A stretch of DNA of 64,000 nt from UBA8401 sp041665525 (GTDB lineage Bacteria; Bacteroidota; Ignavibacteria; UBA10030; UBA8401), in NCBI GenBank assembly GCA_041665525.1, contig JBAYIS010000006.1, positions 62,001 to 126,000 on the forward strand. Direction: 5' to 3'. Under the pieces are notes generated by a model. It was not told the origin of the DNA. It did not search any database and saw only the letters and a list, made by a program, of their open reading frames with translations. This document shows, one piece after another, positions 45,957-55,615 of the stretch. The translations under genes and the position numbers were made by a program. Position 1 is the stretch's first letter. Each line of letters opens with the position of its first letter.

Positions 45957-47186
45957 ATGTATACCGAAATATCCAAATGCCGAATCAGCCAAAGTACAAA
46001 TCTCATTACGGTATTATCATTGGGTGAACAATACTTGACGGGAGTTTTTCCTAAGAGGGTAGATGAGAAGGTCACCAAAGGTCCTCTGGATCTTGTCTGG
46101 TGTCCGGAGAGCGGATTGCTGCAAATGAAACAATCGTACAGCCTCGAAGAGATGTACGGGGATAATTATGGATATCGATCCGGTCTAAATGCTTCCATGG
46201 TCCGGCATTTGGAACATAAGATTAAAACTCTCGAACGGATGGTGAACCTTAATGATACCGATCTGGTAATCGATATCGGCAGTAACGATGCCACCTCATT
46301 GAAAGCGTATTCCGGCAAGCATCGGAAGATCGGTATCGATCCCACCGGACTGAAATTCAAAGAGTTTTATACAGACACCATTACATTGATTCCTGAGTTC
46401 TTCAGTGAAAAGACTTTTCATGCGAATTTCCCCGGGAAGAAAGCTAAGATTATCACATCCATAGCGATGTTTTATGATCTTGAATCGCCGATGAATTTTG
46501 TCAGGGATATCGAGCAGTGTCTGGCCGACGACGGCATTTGGCATTTCGAACAGAGTTACATGCCCAGCATGCTCCGGACAAATAGTTACGATACAATCTG
46601 TCATGAACATCTTGAGTTTTACTCCTTGAAAGTGGTAAAAAGCATTCTGGAACAGTGTGGATTGCAAGTGATTGATGTGCAGATGAACTCCATCAACGGA
46701 GGGAGTTTTGCAGTGACCGCAAGTAAAAAAAGATCACAATTCGTTCCGAACCGTCCCATTATTGAGTGGCTGCTGCAGCAGGAGAGTGATATGGGGCTCG
46801 ACAATCCAAAACCGTATCGGGAATTCGAGGAACGGGTATTCCGTCATCGAAAGAATCTCACTTCACTGATTGAAGCATTGGTTGCCGATGGGAAGAAAAT
46901 TATCGGATACGGTGCGAGTACAAAGGGGAATGTATTATTACAATTCTGCGGCTTGACGAGCAAACATATTCCATTCATCGCTGAAGTAAACAAGGACAAA
47001 TTCGGATCGTTCACACCCGGAACACATATCCCGATTATTTCTGAAGCGGAAGCGAAAGCAATGAATCCCGATTACTTCCTGGTTCTTCCGTGGCATTTTA
47101 AAGACAATATCCTTTCCCGGGAAAAAGAATATTCTGCGAAAGGCGGCAAGTTCATTTTCCCTCTACCGGAAATCGAAATCATTTAG
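45957..47186 (+). CDS. NDP-sugar C-methyltransferase-like protein with altered zinc site
   Basis: 409 aa. The layout matches sugar C-methyltransferases of the TylC3/NovU type: an N-terminal zinc-binding-like module, a SAM domain (VIDIGSNDATSLKAY) with CHEHLEFYSL, and a C-terminal Rossmann domain (IIGYGASTKGNVLLQFCG). In the usual module each zinc pair is CxxC; here they read CRIS and CPES, so the second Cys of each pair is Ser. The HEHL motif is intact. AAGGA lies ten bases before the ATG. Probable role: making a branched or C-methylated deoxysugar. Confidence 0.8.
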   Translation: MYTEISKCRISQSTNLITVLSLGEQYLTGVFPKRVDEKVTKGPLDLVWCPESGLLQMKQSYSLEEMYGDNYGYRSGLNASMVRHLEHKIKTLERMVNLNDTDLVIDIGSNDATSLKAYSGKHRKIGIDPTGLKFKEFYTDTITLIPEFFSEKTFHANFPGKKAKIITSIAMFYDLESPMNFVRDIEQCLADDGIWHFEQSYMPSMLRTNSYDTICHEHLEFYSLKVVKSILEQCGLQVIDVQMNSINGGSFAVTASKKRSQFVPNRPIIEWLLQQESDMGLDNPKPYREFEERVFRHRKNLTSLIEALVADGKKIIGYGASTKGNVLLQFCGLTSKHIPFIAEVNKDKFGSFTPGTHIPIISEAEAKAMNPDYFLVLPWHFKDNILSREKEYSAKGGKFIFPLPEIEII

Positions 47187-47195
47187 GCTGGAGCG

Positions 47196-48080
47196 ATGGA
47201 AAACTCTACTACTGCGATAATCTTCGGTTCGAACGGTCAGGACGGCTATTATTTAAAACAGCTGCTTGAGCAGCACGGTATTCGATGTATATGTATATCC
47301 AGAAGTGGGGATGCTGTTCACGGAGATGTCGGTAACCGGGACTTTGTTGAAGAGCAGATCAAACAACATCTGCCGGGATACATCTTCCATTTTGCTGCAC
47401 GGTCATCAACACATCATTCTGCGATGTTTGAAAATCACCACACCATTTGTACCGGGACACTTAATATCCTGGAAGCGGTGAAGGATCATTCGCCAAATTC
47501 AAAAGTGTTTATCTCCGGAAGCGCTATGCAATTCAAGAATGCAGGAACACCAATTGATGAGCAGACTCCGTTCGATGCATCCAGTCCGTATTCCGTCGCC
47601 CGCATTCAGTCCGTTTATGCAGCCAGATATTACCGTGAGAAATTCGGCATTGCAGTGTATGTCGGATATTTCTTTAATCATGACAGTCCGCTGCGGACTG
47701 AACACCATGTTAATCAAAAGATTGTTCTGGCAGTGAAACACATTCAATCCGGCAGTTCGGAAATGCTTAAGCTCGGAAATATCAATGTGAAAAAAGAGTT
47801 TTCTTTTGCAGGAGATGTGGTGAAGGCGGTATGGATTCTTGTCAATCAGTCGAATATCTTTGAAGCAGTCATCGGCAGTGGTAAAGCGTACAGTATTAAG
47901 GAATGGGTGGAATATTGCTTTGCGAAGACCGGCATGGACTGGAAAAACCATGTTACTGCGCAAGAAGGATTTATCCATGAATACGATACGCTGGTCAGTA
48001 AACCGGATTTGATGCAAAGCCTGGGGTGGAAACCGACAGTTGAATTCCATCGCCTTGCGGACATGATGATGGAGCTATAA
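47196..48080 (+). CDS. NAD(P)-dependent SDR protein, GDP-mannose 4,6-dehydratase-like
   Basis: 294 aa. The Rossmann loop IIFGSNGQDGYYLKQLL and FHFAARSSTHHSAMFE resemble GDP-mannose 4,6-dehydratases. The catalytic YxxxK reads YSVAR (in SSPYSVARIQSVYAARYYR), with Arg for Lys. VKKEFSFAGDVVKAVWIL matches the GMD region around the NDP-sugar. It is shorter than typical GMD (~340-370 aa). It may be a different dehydratase, reductase or epimerase of NDP-sugars. Located next to the C-methyltransferase. Confidence 0.7.
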   Translation: MENSTTAIIFGSNGQDGYYLKQLLEQHGIRCICISRSGDAVHGDVGNRDFVEEQIKQHLPGYIFHFAARSSTHHSAMFENHHTICTGTLNILEAVKDHSPNSKVFISGSAMQFKNAGTPIDEQTPFDASSPYSVARIQSVYAARYYREKFGIAVYVGYFFNHDSPLRTEHHVNQKIVLAVKHIQSGSSEMLKLGNINVKKEFSFAGDVVKAVWILVNQSNIFEAVIGSGKAYSIKEWVEYCFAKTGMDWKNHVTAQEGFIHEYDTLVSKPDLMQSLGWKPTVEFHRLADMMMEL

Positions 48081-48151
48081 ACGTTTTTCAGAAGCAATGC
48101 CCAGCAATTCATAGTGTGTGGATTTGTTGGCGTGATGAAATAATCATAACC

Positions 48152-49687
48152 GTGAACACTTTGAAAGCATCGCTACATCGTAATCATTCCTTGAAAAAGA
48201 ATATCTCCGCAAATTTTGCCGGCACTATCTGGCAGGCGCTGATGAATGTATTGTTCATTCCCTTGTATATCAAATTCATGGGAATCGAATCGTGGGGGCT
48301 TGTGGGCATTTTTGCAACTTTGCAAGGGATTTTCAGCCTTCTGGATATGGGATTGTCTGGAACTCTCAACAGGGAACTGGCGAGACTTTCCGTTCTACCA
48401 GAAAAAGAACAGGAGATGAGAAATCTTGTAAGAACACTTGAGACAATCTATTGGTGTATTGCACTATTTGTCGGAACTATTATTATTGGATCATCCCCAT
48501 TCATTGCAACGCATTGGATTAATGCCGGTAGTTTGAATTATGAAACAATTCAACTTGCATTAATCTATATGGGAATCATTACAACGCTTCAAATGCCCGC
48601 AGGCTTTTATTCCGGCGGATTGATGGGGTTACAGAAACAAATACAACTCAATAGCATTAATGTGGTTATGAGTACATTCCGCGGTGCTGGTGCAGTGCTG
48701 ATCCTTTGGTTGTTTTCTCCAACAATACAGACTTTTTTTTTATGGCAAATTCTTTCAAGTTTGTTCAGTGTATTCATTCTTGGATATTTCCTCTGGCGAT
48801 CGCTTCCAAAACATGAATCAAAAACTGTTTTCCAAAAACAACTACTGCTAAGAGTTTGGAAATTTGCGGCTGGAATAAGCGGTATTTCCATCCTTGGTGT
48901 TTTTCTTACTCAGTTGGATAAAATCATCCTAAGCAAGATGTTATCCCTTGAACTGTTTGGCTATTATATGTTGGCGACTGTTGTTGCGATGAGTCTCGGC
49001 AGACTGTTCACACCAGTTTTTTACAGCATTTATCCTCGGTTCACCCAGTTAGTGTCCACCAATAATCAGGATGAATTAATTACATTGTATCACAAAAGCT
49101 CTCAGTTCTTTGCCGTGCTTGTCCTGCCGGCTGCGATAGTACTCGCATTATTCTCTAAGGAAATAATGCTCCTATGGACTCAAAATCCTGAAACTGCAGA
49201 ACATACATATTTAATTGTAAGTATAATGATTATTGGTACAGCGCTCAATGGATTAGTCAATCCGCCTTATGCATTGCAATTAGCTTTTGGATGGACAAGG
49301 CTGCCGTTTTTTGTCAATCTCATTTCAGTAATTCTTTTTATTCCACTTATAATACTATTGACCACATATTATGGTGCACTGGGCGGTGCCTTTGCCTGGC
49401 TGGTATTAAATATTGGATTTCTTCTTTTCTGGGTGCCCGTTATGCACAAACGGTTATTACAACAAGAACAATGGAGTTGGTATTGGCACGATGTTTTCGT
49501 GCCATTGATGGCAAGTATTATTATCGCTGGTTGTGGAAGGTTATTGTTGAGTCGATCATATTCGCCAGCGGAAACAATTATTTATATTTTCCTCATTTCC
49601 TGTGCGACACTCGGATTCACTGCATTAGCAACACCTGTCACAAGAGTTTGGATATTATCACAATTTCGTAAATCAAGGATATCATAA
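48152..49687 (+). CDS. Wzx-type polysaccharide flippase (MATE/MVF-like)
   Basis: 511 aa from GTG 48152, or a little longer from GTG 48116; neither has a good ribosome-binding site. About 12-14 membrane helices. SLKKNISANFAGTIWQALMN and then IPLYIKFMGIESWGLVGIFAT followed by LLDMGLSGTLNRELARL are typical of the PST/Wzx O-antigen flippases. It flips undecaprenyl-linked repeat units to the periplasm. The sequence is visibly more AT-rich than the genes before 47 kb. Confidence 0.85.
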   Translation: MNTLKASLHRNHSLKKNISANFAGTIWQALMNVLFIPLYIKFMGIESWGLVGIFATLQGIFSLLDMGLSGTLNRELARLSVLPEKEQEMRNLVRTLETIYWCIALFVGTIIIGSSPFIATHWINAGSLNYETIQLALIYMGIITTLQMPAGFYSGGLMGLQKQIQLNSINVVMSTFRGAGAVLILWLFSPTIQTFFLWQILSSLFSVFILGYFLWRSLPKHESKTVFQKQLLLRVWKFAAGISGISILGVFLTQLDKIILSKMLSLELFGYYMLATVVAMSLGRLFTPVFYSIYPRFTQLVSTNNQDELITLYHKSSQFFAVLVLPAAIVLALFSKEIMLLWTQNPETAEHTYLIVSIMIIGTALNGLVNPPYALQLAFGWTRLPFFVNLISVILFIPLIILLTTYYGALGGAFAWLVLNIGFLLFWVPVMHKRLLQQEQWSWYWHDVFVPLMASIIIAGCGRLLLSRSYSPAETIIYIFLISCATLGFTALATPVTRVWILSQFRKSRIS

Positions 49688-49694
49688 TTCTATA

Positions 49695-50489
49695 ATGCAC
49701 ACAGACAATAAACAAACTCGTAATGCATCAATAGCGAAAACAGTTAATACCTATTATTCGCAATTCGGGGAAGATAAAATTCTATTTGAGGTATTTCAGA
49801 AAAAGACGAAGGGTTTTTGCATTGAAGTAGGAGCCAATAACGGTGTCGATGACAGTACAACATTGTTTTTCGAAAATCTTGGATGGAAGTGCATATTGGT
49901 TGAACCCAATCCCTTTCTCTGTCAACAAATTCGTATGGTGCGTAATGCATTGTTATATGAGTACGCCGCATCACATCAAAAAGACACAAAAACTCTCTAT
50001 ATCGTCGAAGGGGCTCAACGATCGGACGGACTTTCGACGATCAGCACCAATGAAGAAGTTCATGCTAACATAGAGCGTCATGGATTTAGTACGCAGTCTG
50101 TGTCCGTACAAACGACCACATTGGATGATATTCTAATGCATGCACATATTGACCAACAAATTGATTTTATTTCGATTGATGTTGAAGGACATGAACGTGA
50201 AGTCCTTGAAGGTTTTTCTATTGATAAATGGAGACCGTATATAGTTCTCGTCGAAGACAATTCTGAATTAAGAAATACTAATGTCGTTACATATTTAAAA
50301 CAATATGGATACGTTCGATTTAAGAGAACAGGTGTTAATGATTGGTATGCACATACATCATCTCATCAGCTTGTGAACCTCAGATCCATCATAAAAATGC
50401 AATGGTTGATAGCAAAAAGTAAGATTCTGCATCTTCTTAAACAAATATCATTTCTAAGAAAAATAAAAAGATTGCTGCAATCCATTTAA
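49695..50489 (+). CDS. FkbM-family methyltransferase
   Basis: 264 aa. FCIEVGANNGVDDSTTLFFE is motif I of FkbM; VEPNPFLCQQIR, TTTLDDILMH and ISIDVEGHEREVLEGF follow. These enzymes O-methylate sugars or related hydroxyls. The gene is AT-rich and lacks a clear Shine-Dalgarno. It lies eight bases after the flippase gene. Confidence 0.85.
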   Translation: MHTDNKQTRNASIAKTVNTYYSQFGEDKILFEVFQKKTKGFCIEVGANNGVDDSTTLFFENLGWKCILVEPNPFLCQQIRMVRNALLYEYAASHQKDTKTLYIVEGAQRSDGLSTISTNEEVHANIERHGFSTQSVSVQTTTLDDILMHAHIDQQIDFISIDVEGHEREVLEGFSIDKWRPYIVLVEDNSELRNTNVVTYLKQYGYVRFKRTGVNDWYAHTSSHQLVNLRSIIKMQWLIAKSKILHLLKQISFLRKIKRLLQSI

Positions 50490-50522
50490 GTATTCATGGT
50501 TTTGTAATTTAAAAGAAATTAA

Positions 50523-51752
50523 ATGATCACAGTATTGTTAGACGGCGTATTATTAGCGGAAAGTGAGATGTTACAAAACAACCGGAACGGGATGATCCGG
50601 ATTGCAGAAGAGATTCTTTATGAATTGGTCAAGAACAATCAATTGGATATCTCTTTCATGAATACGATGTATTCAAAAAAATACGATGCTCATCTCCGTT
50701 CGTATTTGCAGAAACACTATCCTCAACTTGAGCATTCTGTTGTTTCAAAAGTGCCGCGCTACTCTTCTCAGTTGAAGGGTATTCATCGGGCGATGTGGGA
50801 AATAGCGAAATTGTTCTCCTTACAGGTGAATACTATTTCAACGTTGAAAGGAGATATCTTTCATTCGTTCTATTACCCCTTCCCGGAAAATATCCGAAAT
50901 AATCACAAACTTACAAAAAGTATTACATTATTGGATATTATTCCATTACGCTTCAAGGGGTATGACAAAAAACTTATAGCTTTGACAAAACAAGTACTTC
51001 AAAGTGTCGTTCCGAACTATGCTATTGCAATTTCTGAATTTACAAAACAAGATGTATTGGCGTATGATAAGAATATTGACGCAGAACGAGTATTTGTAGT
51101 TCCACTCGCTGCATCAAAAGAACTTTTCTTCCAAAATGTTCATCCGGAAGATCGATACCGCGTTCAAAAGAAATACGGATTACCTGAAAAGTATTTCCTA
51201 TGCATCTCATCGACGGATATCCGGAAGAATATTGAACATTTGATCCATTGTTTTAATCTATTCATGCTCCAAGAAAAACCGAACGATCTGTATCTGGTTC
51301 TGACGGGGAATACAATGTCCAGCTATTCTTTGCTGGATTCATTGAATATCAGCAGCACTGTGCGGAAGAAGATCATTATCACGGAAAAATATATTGAGAA
51401 CGAGGATCTTTCAGCCGTTTACAGCAACGCGCTCTGCTTCTTTTTCATGTCTTTTTATGAGGGATTCGGGTTGCCAGTTTTAGAAGCGATGCAATGCGGT
51501 GTTCCCGTCGTAACGTCCAATGTCAGTTCCATGCCTGAAGTTGCGGGTAATGCAGCTATCTTGATCGATCCGCAGGATACAACAGCACTGTGCAACACGA
51601 TGCAAGCAGTATACAATCATGATGCACTCAGAAAAAAATATTCAGAATTGGGATTAGCGAGATCAAAGGAGTTTTCCTGGCAAAAAAGTGCAGTGGAATA
51701 TGCGAAGATTTTCAAAACGATAGCAGCGAATCCATTGGGAAAAGTTAAATAA
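50523..51752 (+). CDS. GT4-family glycosyltransferase
   Basis: 409 aa, GT-B fold. The donor-site motif EGFGLPVLEAMQCGVPVV and the following SSMPEVAGNAAILIDPQDT are the GT4 signature; ITLLDIIPLRFKGYDKK and AIAISEFTKQDVLAYDK fit mannosyltransferase-like members (compare WbaZ/MtfB type). It transfers a sugar with retention of configuration. It shares its layout with the gene at 55616. Confidence 0.87.
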   Translation: MITVLLDGVLLAESEMLQNNRNGMIRIAEEILYELVKNNQLDISFMNTMYSKKYDAHLRSYLQKHYPQLEHSVVSKVPRYSSQLKGIHRAMWEIAKLFSLQVNTISTLKGDIFHSFYYPFPENIRNNHKLTKSITLLDIIPLRFKGYDKKLIALTKQVLQSVVPNYAIAISEFTKQDVLAYDKNIDAERVFVVPLAASKELFFQNVHPEDRYRVQKKYGLPEKYFLCISSTDIRKNIEHLIHCFNLFMLQEKPNDLYLVLTGNTMSSYSLLDSLNISSTVRKKIIITEKYIENEDLSAVYSNALCFFFMSFYEGFGLPVLEAMQCGVPVVTSNVSSMPEVAGNAAILIDPQDTTALCNTMQAVYNHDALRKKYSELGLARSKEFSWQKSAVEYAKIFKTIAANPLGKVK

Positions 51753-51764
51753 TACGAACAGCGT

Positions 51765-52712
51765 ATGAGTAAGTGCATATTATCGATCTGTATTGCAACG
51801 TATAACCGTGCTAGATTTATCAGTGAAACGTTGGAAAGTGTCTTACCGCAATTGACTGGTGAAGTGGAAGTTGTTGTTGTCGACGGTGCATCAACCGATG
51901 CCACAGAAGCTATCATGAATGAATTCGTGAAAAGGTCAAATAGGATCCGGTATTTCAGATTACCGCAAAAGGGAGGCGTTGATCAAGACTATAACAAATC
52001 GGTGGAACTGGCGCAGGGAGAAATGTGCTGGTTGTTTACGGATGATGATATTCTGAAGCCGGGTGCGATCGCAGCAGTGATGAATGCGATTTCACAGAAC
52101 CACTCACTCATTGTTGTCAATGCAGAGATTCGAAACACTGATTTGTCGAAAACACTACAATCCCATCGGATGCAGATCCTTGAAGATACTATCTATGCTG
52201 AGAAGGATTCTGAAAAACTCTTTATTGATATGGCAGATTATTTAACCTTCATCGGGGCAGTGATTATCCGGAAAAGTGTTTGGATGTCGAGAGAGCGGCA
52301 ACGGTATTACGGAACTGAATTTATCCATATCGGAGTTTTGTTTCAAGAGGTCATACCCGGCACTTCGAAAGTCATTGCTGAACCGTATATCGTTATACGA
52401 TACGGTAATGCCCAGTGGGAATCCCGCCGTTTCAATATCTGGATGTTCAAATGGCCGAAATTGATCTGGTCTTTTAAGAATATTTCCGATACAGCAAAGA
52501 TGCAGGTAGTTTCTCCCGAACCATGGAGAAGCATTCGGTCTCTTATTGTAAAACGAAGCGACGGTGAATATAATCTTCAGATGTACCGCAATTATTTGGC
52601 AGGCCAAATCGCAGGCACGATCTGGAAAGCATGTGCGATAATTATCAGTCTCTTCCCAAGATGGATTATAATGAGTGTCCGTATTGTGTATGCATGCTCC
52701 AAGAAATTGTAA
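51765..52712 (+). CDS. GT2 glycosyltransferase (abequosyltransferase-like)
   Basis: 315 aa. LSICIATYNRARFISETLES, VVVDGASTDATEAIMNE and WLFTDDDILKPGAI are the GT2 core; the DDD-type metal motif and the ADYLTFIGAVIIRKSVW segment resemble abequosyl/deoxysugar transferases. A C-terminal amphipathic region (GTIWKACAIIISLFPRWIIM) could lie on the membrane. Confidence 0.8.
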   Translation: MSKCILSICIATYNRARFISETLESVLPQLTGEVEVVVVDGASTDATEAIMNEFVKRSNRIRYFRLPQKGGVDQDYNKSVELAQGEMCWLFTDDDILKPGAIAAVMNAISQNHSLIVVNAEIRNTDLSKTLQSHRMQILEDTIYAEKDSEKLFIDMADYLTFIGAVIIRKSVWMSRERQRYYGTEFIHIGVLFQEVIPGTSKVIAEPYIVIRYGNAQWESRRFNIWMFKWPKLIWSFKNISDTAKMQVVSPEPWRSIRSLIVKRSDGEYNLQMYRNYLAGQIAGTIWKACAIIISLFPRWIIMSVRIVYACSKKL

Positions 52713-52778
52713 TTCGTGAATAATGAGTGATAAAAAATCAACAAACAATAGATTCTTATTCTCTAGTGACTATCATTG

Positions 52779-53717
52779 ATGCCGCACGTTAGTATTATCA
52801 TACCGAACTTTAATGGTGCGGAACATTTGGATATCTGCCTGAACTCTATAAGCAGTCAAATATTCACTGATTATGAGATCATCGTCGTTGACAACGGATC
52901 TTCAGATCATTCTATCCCATTACTTCAATCCCGGCAACAAAAGATTATTGTTTTCCCATTGTCCGAAAATAAGGGCTTTGCGGCCGCAGTCAACTATGGG
53001 ATTCAACGTTCTAACGGTTCGCTCATAGCATTGCTGAACAATGACATTGAATTAGAAGCTCAATGGCTTCGGTCGATGGTGAATGCCATTGAATCCGATA
53101 ACATGCTTGGTTCCATTGCATGCAAAATGTTGAATTATTATGACAGGACAGTGATCGATGCCGCAGGTGATATTCTGACTCGTGCCGGAAACATTATCGG
53201 ACGCGGATACGGTGATAAGGATTCAGCAAAATACGATAAAATTGAATATGTCTTTGGCGCATGCGCAGGTGCCGGATTGTATCGTAAGGAAGTTTTTGAG
53301 ACCGTCGGTTATTTTGACGAAGATTATTTTGCATGGTTTGAGGATGCCGATCATCATTTTCGATCACAATTAGCTGGATATAAGTCTCTCTATGTTCCTG
53401 CTGCCCGTTGTTTTCATAAACGAGGGGCGACTGCAAAAAAAATGTCAGAACTGGCAGTTCGGCTTCATGCCCGAAATCATTTGTATTATTTGATCATTAA
53501 TATTCCATCAAGAATATTTTGGACAAATATCATATTTATCGTTTTCAGTCGTTTGAAAAATTGGGCGGCCATTATCCGTGATGGAGATTCAAAAGCTCTT
53601 ATCTGGGCTTGGTGGATGGTTATAAAGAAATTGCCGGTACTATTAGCGAAGAGACGACGGATTCAATCGAGCAGAAAAGTCTCGCTTACGTATATCAGAA
53701 AAATGATAATTCAATGA
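52779..53717 (+). CDS. GT2 glycosyltransferase
   Basis: 312 aa from the ATG at 52779; the TTG three bases before it is less likely. VSIIIPNFNGAEHLDICLNS, VVDNGSSDHSIPLL, LNNDIELEAQW and FDEDYFAWFEDADHHFRSQL are the rhamnosyltransferase-type GT2 motifs. No strong ribosome-binding site. Ends in an ATGA overlap with the next GT2. Confidence 0.8.
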   Translation: MPHVSIIIPNFNGAEHLDICLNSISSQIFTDYEIIVVDNGSSDHSIPLLQSRQQKIIVFPLSENKGFAAAVNYGIQRSNGSLIALLNNDIELEAQWLRSMVNAIESDNMLGSIACKMLNYYDRTVIDAAGDILTRAGNIIGRGYGDKDSAKYDKIEYVFGACAGAGLYRKEVFETVGYFDEDYFAWFEDADHHFRSQLAGYKSLYVPAARCFHKRGATAKKMSELAVRLHARNHLYYLIINIPSRIFWTNIIFIVFSRLKNWAAIIRDGDSKALIWAWWMVIKKLPVLLAKRRRIQSSRKVSLTYIRKMIIQ

Positions 53718-54742
53718 CGATGAATCAAAATCATAAAACTTCTATCCTCATCGTCAATTACAACGGCAAACACTTTCTGCAAGATTGTCTTCCTCCGGTG
53801 TTGCAACAGCTAGCTGAAGGGGATGAGGTGATTGTTGTTGACAATGCTTCCTCTGATGGCAGCTCAGCATTTCTCAGAGATGAATTTCCTATAGTACGAC
53901 TAATTGAAAGTGCTAAGAATCTTGGTTTTGCCGGAGGGAACAATCTCGGCGTGATGAATGCAAAAGGTGCATATATCGTCCTGTTGAACAACGATACCAT
54001 TGTTCACCCCGGTTGGTTGGCGGGATTAAAAAAGGCCGTTACGGACGAACGGGTCGCTTGTGCATCATCCTTGATTCGTACGGAAGGAATTCCTGATCGG
54101 TATTATGAAAAGAATGGGTCGATCAATTTTCTGGGACATAATATCATGCGGATATTCGATGAACCAACCGATATTTTCTTTGCCGGCGGCGCTTCAATGA
54201 TCTTTAAGAAAGATATTCTCGGAACACCGTTCGACGATGATTATTTTGTGTATGCGGAAGATGTGTATCTCGGCCTGAGGACAAGATTTATGGGATACCA
54301 AATACGGCACACGAATGATTCAACCGTAGCCCATTTCGGAAGTGGGACTTCAAAAAAACAACAAAGCACATTCTTGACGTATTACCAGGAACGGAACAGA
54401 TTGTTGAATACGTTCCTATTCTTTTCTGCCATAACTATTTTGAAAGTAATGCCTTTAATCATTGCAAACTGTTTCGGAAAGTGTTCTGCGTCGCTTCTGG
54501 GAAAGAAATACTCATTATCAGGATTATTGCGCGCGTATGGCTGGTTTTTCATCAACATTCGAACGATGGTGCGGAAAAGACATCGGTTGCGAGCGGAACG
54601 AACAGTGCATGAATATGAGGTGATACGACATATGACCGGGAAATTGACGAACGGAGAAAGCGCTGTCGGAAAAATCGTGAACGCCGTTGCACTATCGTAT
54701 TGCAGGTTCGTACAACTTAACGTTATTGAGTTGTCAAAATGA
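53714..54742 (+). CDS. GT2 glycosyltransferase
   Basis: 342 aa from ATG 53714, which overlaps the previous stop (ATGA); the frame is open upstream inside the previous gene, but that would force a ~110-base overlap. SILIVNYNGKHFLQDCLPPV, VVDNASSDGSSAFLR, NLGFAGGNNLGVMNA and LLNNDTIVHPGWL are the GT2 core. The C-terminal region has a hydrophobic segment (LLNTFLFFSAITILKVMPLI), perhaps membrane-associated. Confidence 0.8.
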   Translation: MTMNQNHKTSILIVNYNGKHFLQDCLPPVLQQLAEGDEVIVVDNASSDGSSAFLRDEFPIVRLIESAKNLGFAGGNNLGVMNAKGAYIVLLNNDTIVHPGWLAGLKKAVTDERVACASSLIRTEGIPDRYYEKNGSINFLGHNIMRIFDEPTDIFFAGGASMIFKKDILGTPFDDDYFVYAEDVYLGLRTRFMGYQIRHTNDSTVAHFGSGTSKKQQSTFLTYYQERNRLLNTFLFFSAITILKVMPLIIANCFGKCSASLLGKKYSLSGLLRAYGWFFINIRTMVRKRHRLRAERTVHEYEVIRHMTGKLTNGESAVGKIVNAVALSYCRFVQLNVIELSK

Positions 54743-55605
54743 ACGTCAGTATTATAATAGTCAATTTTAACGGATTGCGATATACAAGGCATTGCCTGGA
54801 ATCGTTCTTTCGCTATCATGGTGCTAAATCAATTGAAGTAATTGTCATCGATAACAATTCGACTGATGGTTCACAACAGGAATTGCCTCGTTTGTTTCCT
54901 TCTATTCAATTCATTCCTTTGGATAAAAATGTGGGATTTGGAGGTGCTAATAACATAGGCGCCCGCCATTCAACAGGTAGGATGCTCTATTTTATCAATA
55001 ACGATACTATCTTCATAAATGAATCTATTTCCGAGTTGGTAAAAATACTTTCCTCCCACAATAAGTATGGAATTGTTGCGCCCCAACTGTTGAATGAGGA
55101 TCGTTCATTTCAACAATCCTTCGGGCAGTTTCCCACGATTCAAACTGAATTTGAGACGAAACACATTGCTGAAAACTATTCGCTTCAACTGGATGTGGAT
55201 TCACCAATATCCATACCGATCCAGATGGATTGGGTTTCCGGGGCTGCTCTGATGATTAAACGGGAAGTGTTCGAGGAGATTGGAGGATTTGATGAACAAT
55301 ATTTTATGTATTTTGAGGATGTTGACCTCTGTCGAGCGGCAACAAAAAGAGGATTTCTTATATATTATTTGCCGTCTAGTACATTGATCCATTTAGGCGG
55401 AAAGAGTTACAGTGACAGGGATGAACGGATCACAGTGGAGTATCGGAGAAGTCAACTACGGTTTTATGATAAGCATAATAGTATCGTGCAACGAATTCTC
55501 TTAAGAGGGTATATTCTCTTAAAATTTAGGGCGGGATTGTTTCATCCAAAAATACATACAGCAGCCCGAAAGATTTTAGCTATAGCATTTCGATCACAAA
55601 AATAA
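54739..55605 (+). CDS. GT2 glycosyltransferase
   Basis: 288 aa. VSIIIVNFNGLRYTRHCLES, VIDNNSTDGSQQELPR, NVGFGGANNIGARHS, FINNDTIFI and FDEQYFMYFEDVDLCRAATK are again the rhamnosyltransferase-like template. ATGA overlap with the preceding gene. It has the closest motif layout to the genes at 44391, 52779 and 53714. Confidence 0.8.
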   Translation: MNVSIIIVNFNGLRYTRHCLESFFRYHGAKSIEVIVIDNNSTDGSQQELPRLFPSIQFIPLDKNVGFGGANNIGARHSTGRMLYFINNDTIFINESISELVKILSSHNKYGIVAPQLLNEDRSFQQSFGQFPTIQTEFETKHIAENYSLQLDVDSPISIPIQMDWVSGAALMIKREVFEEIGGFDEQYFMYFEDVDLCRAATKRGFLIYYLPSSTLIHLGGKSYSDRDERITVEYRRSQLRFYDKHNSIVQRILLRGYILLKFRAGLFHPKIHTAARKILAIAFRSQK

Positions 55606-55615
55606 CACTGAACCG

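Noticed and set aside
53609..53713. Frameshift joining two neighbouring GT2 genes
   Set aside because: Each gene has a complete catalytic core and the ATGA overlap is a normal junction.
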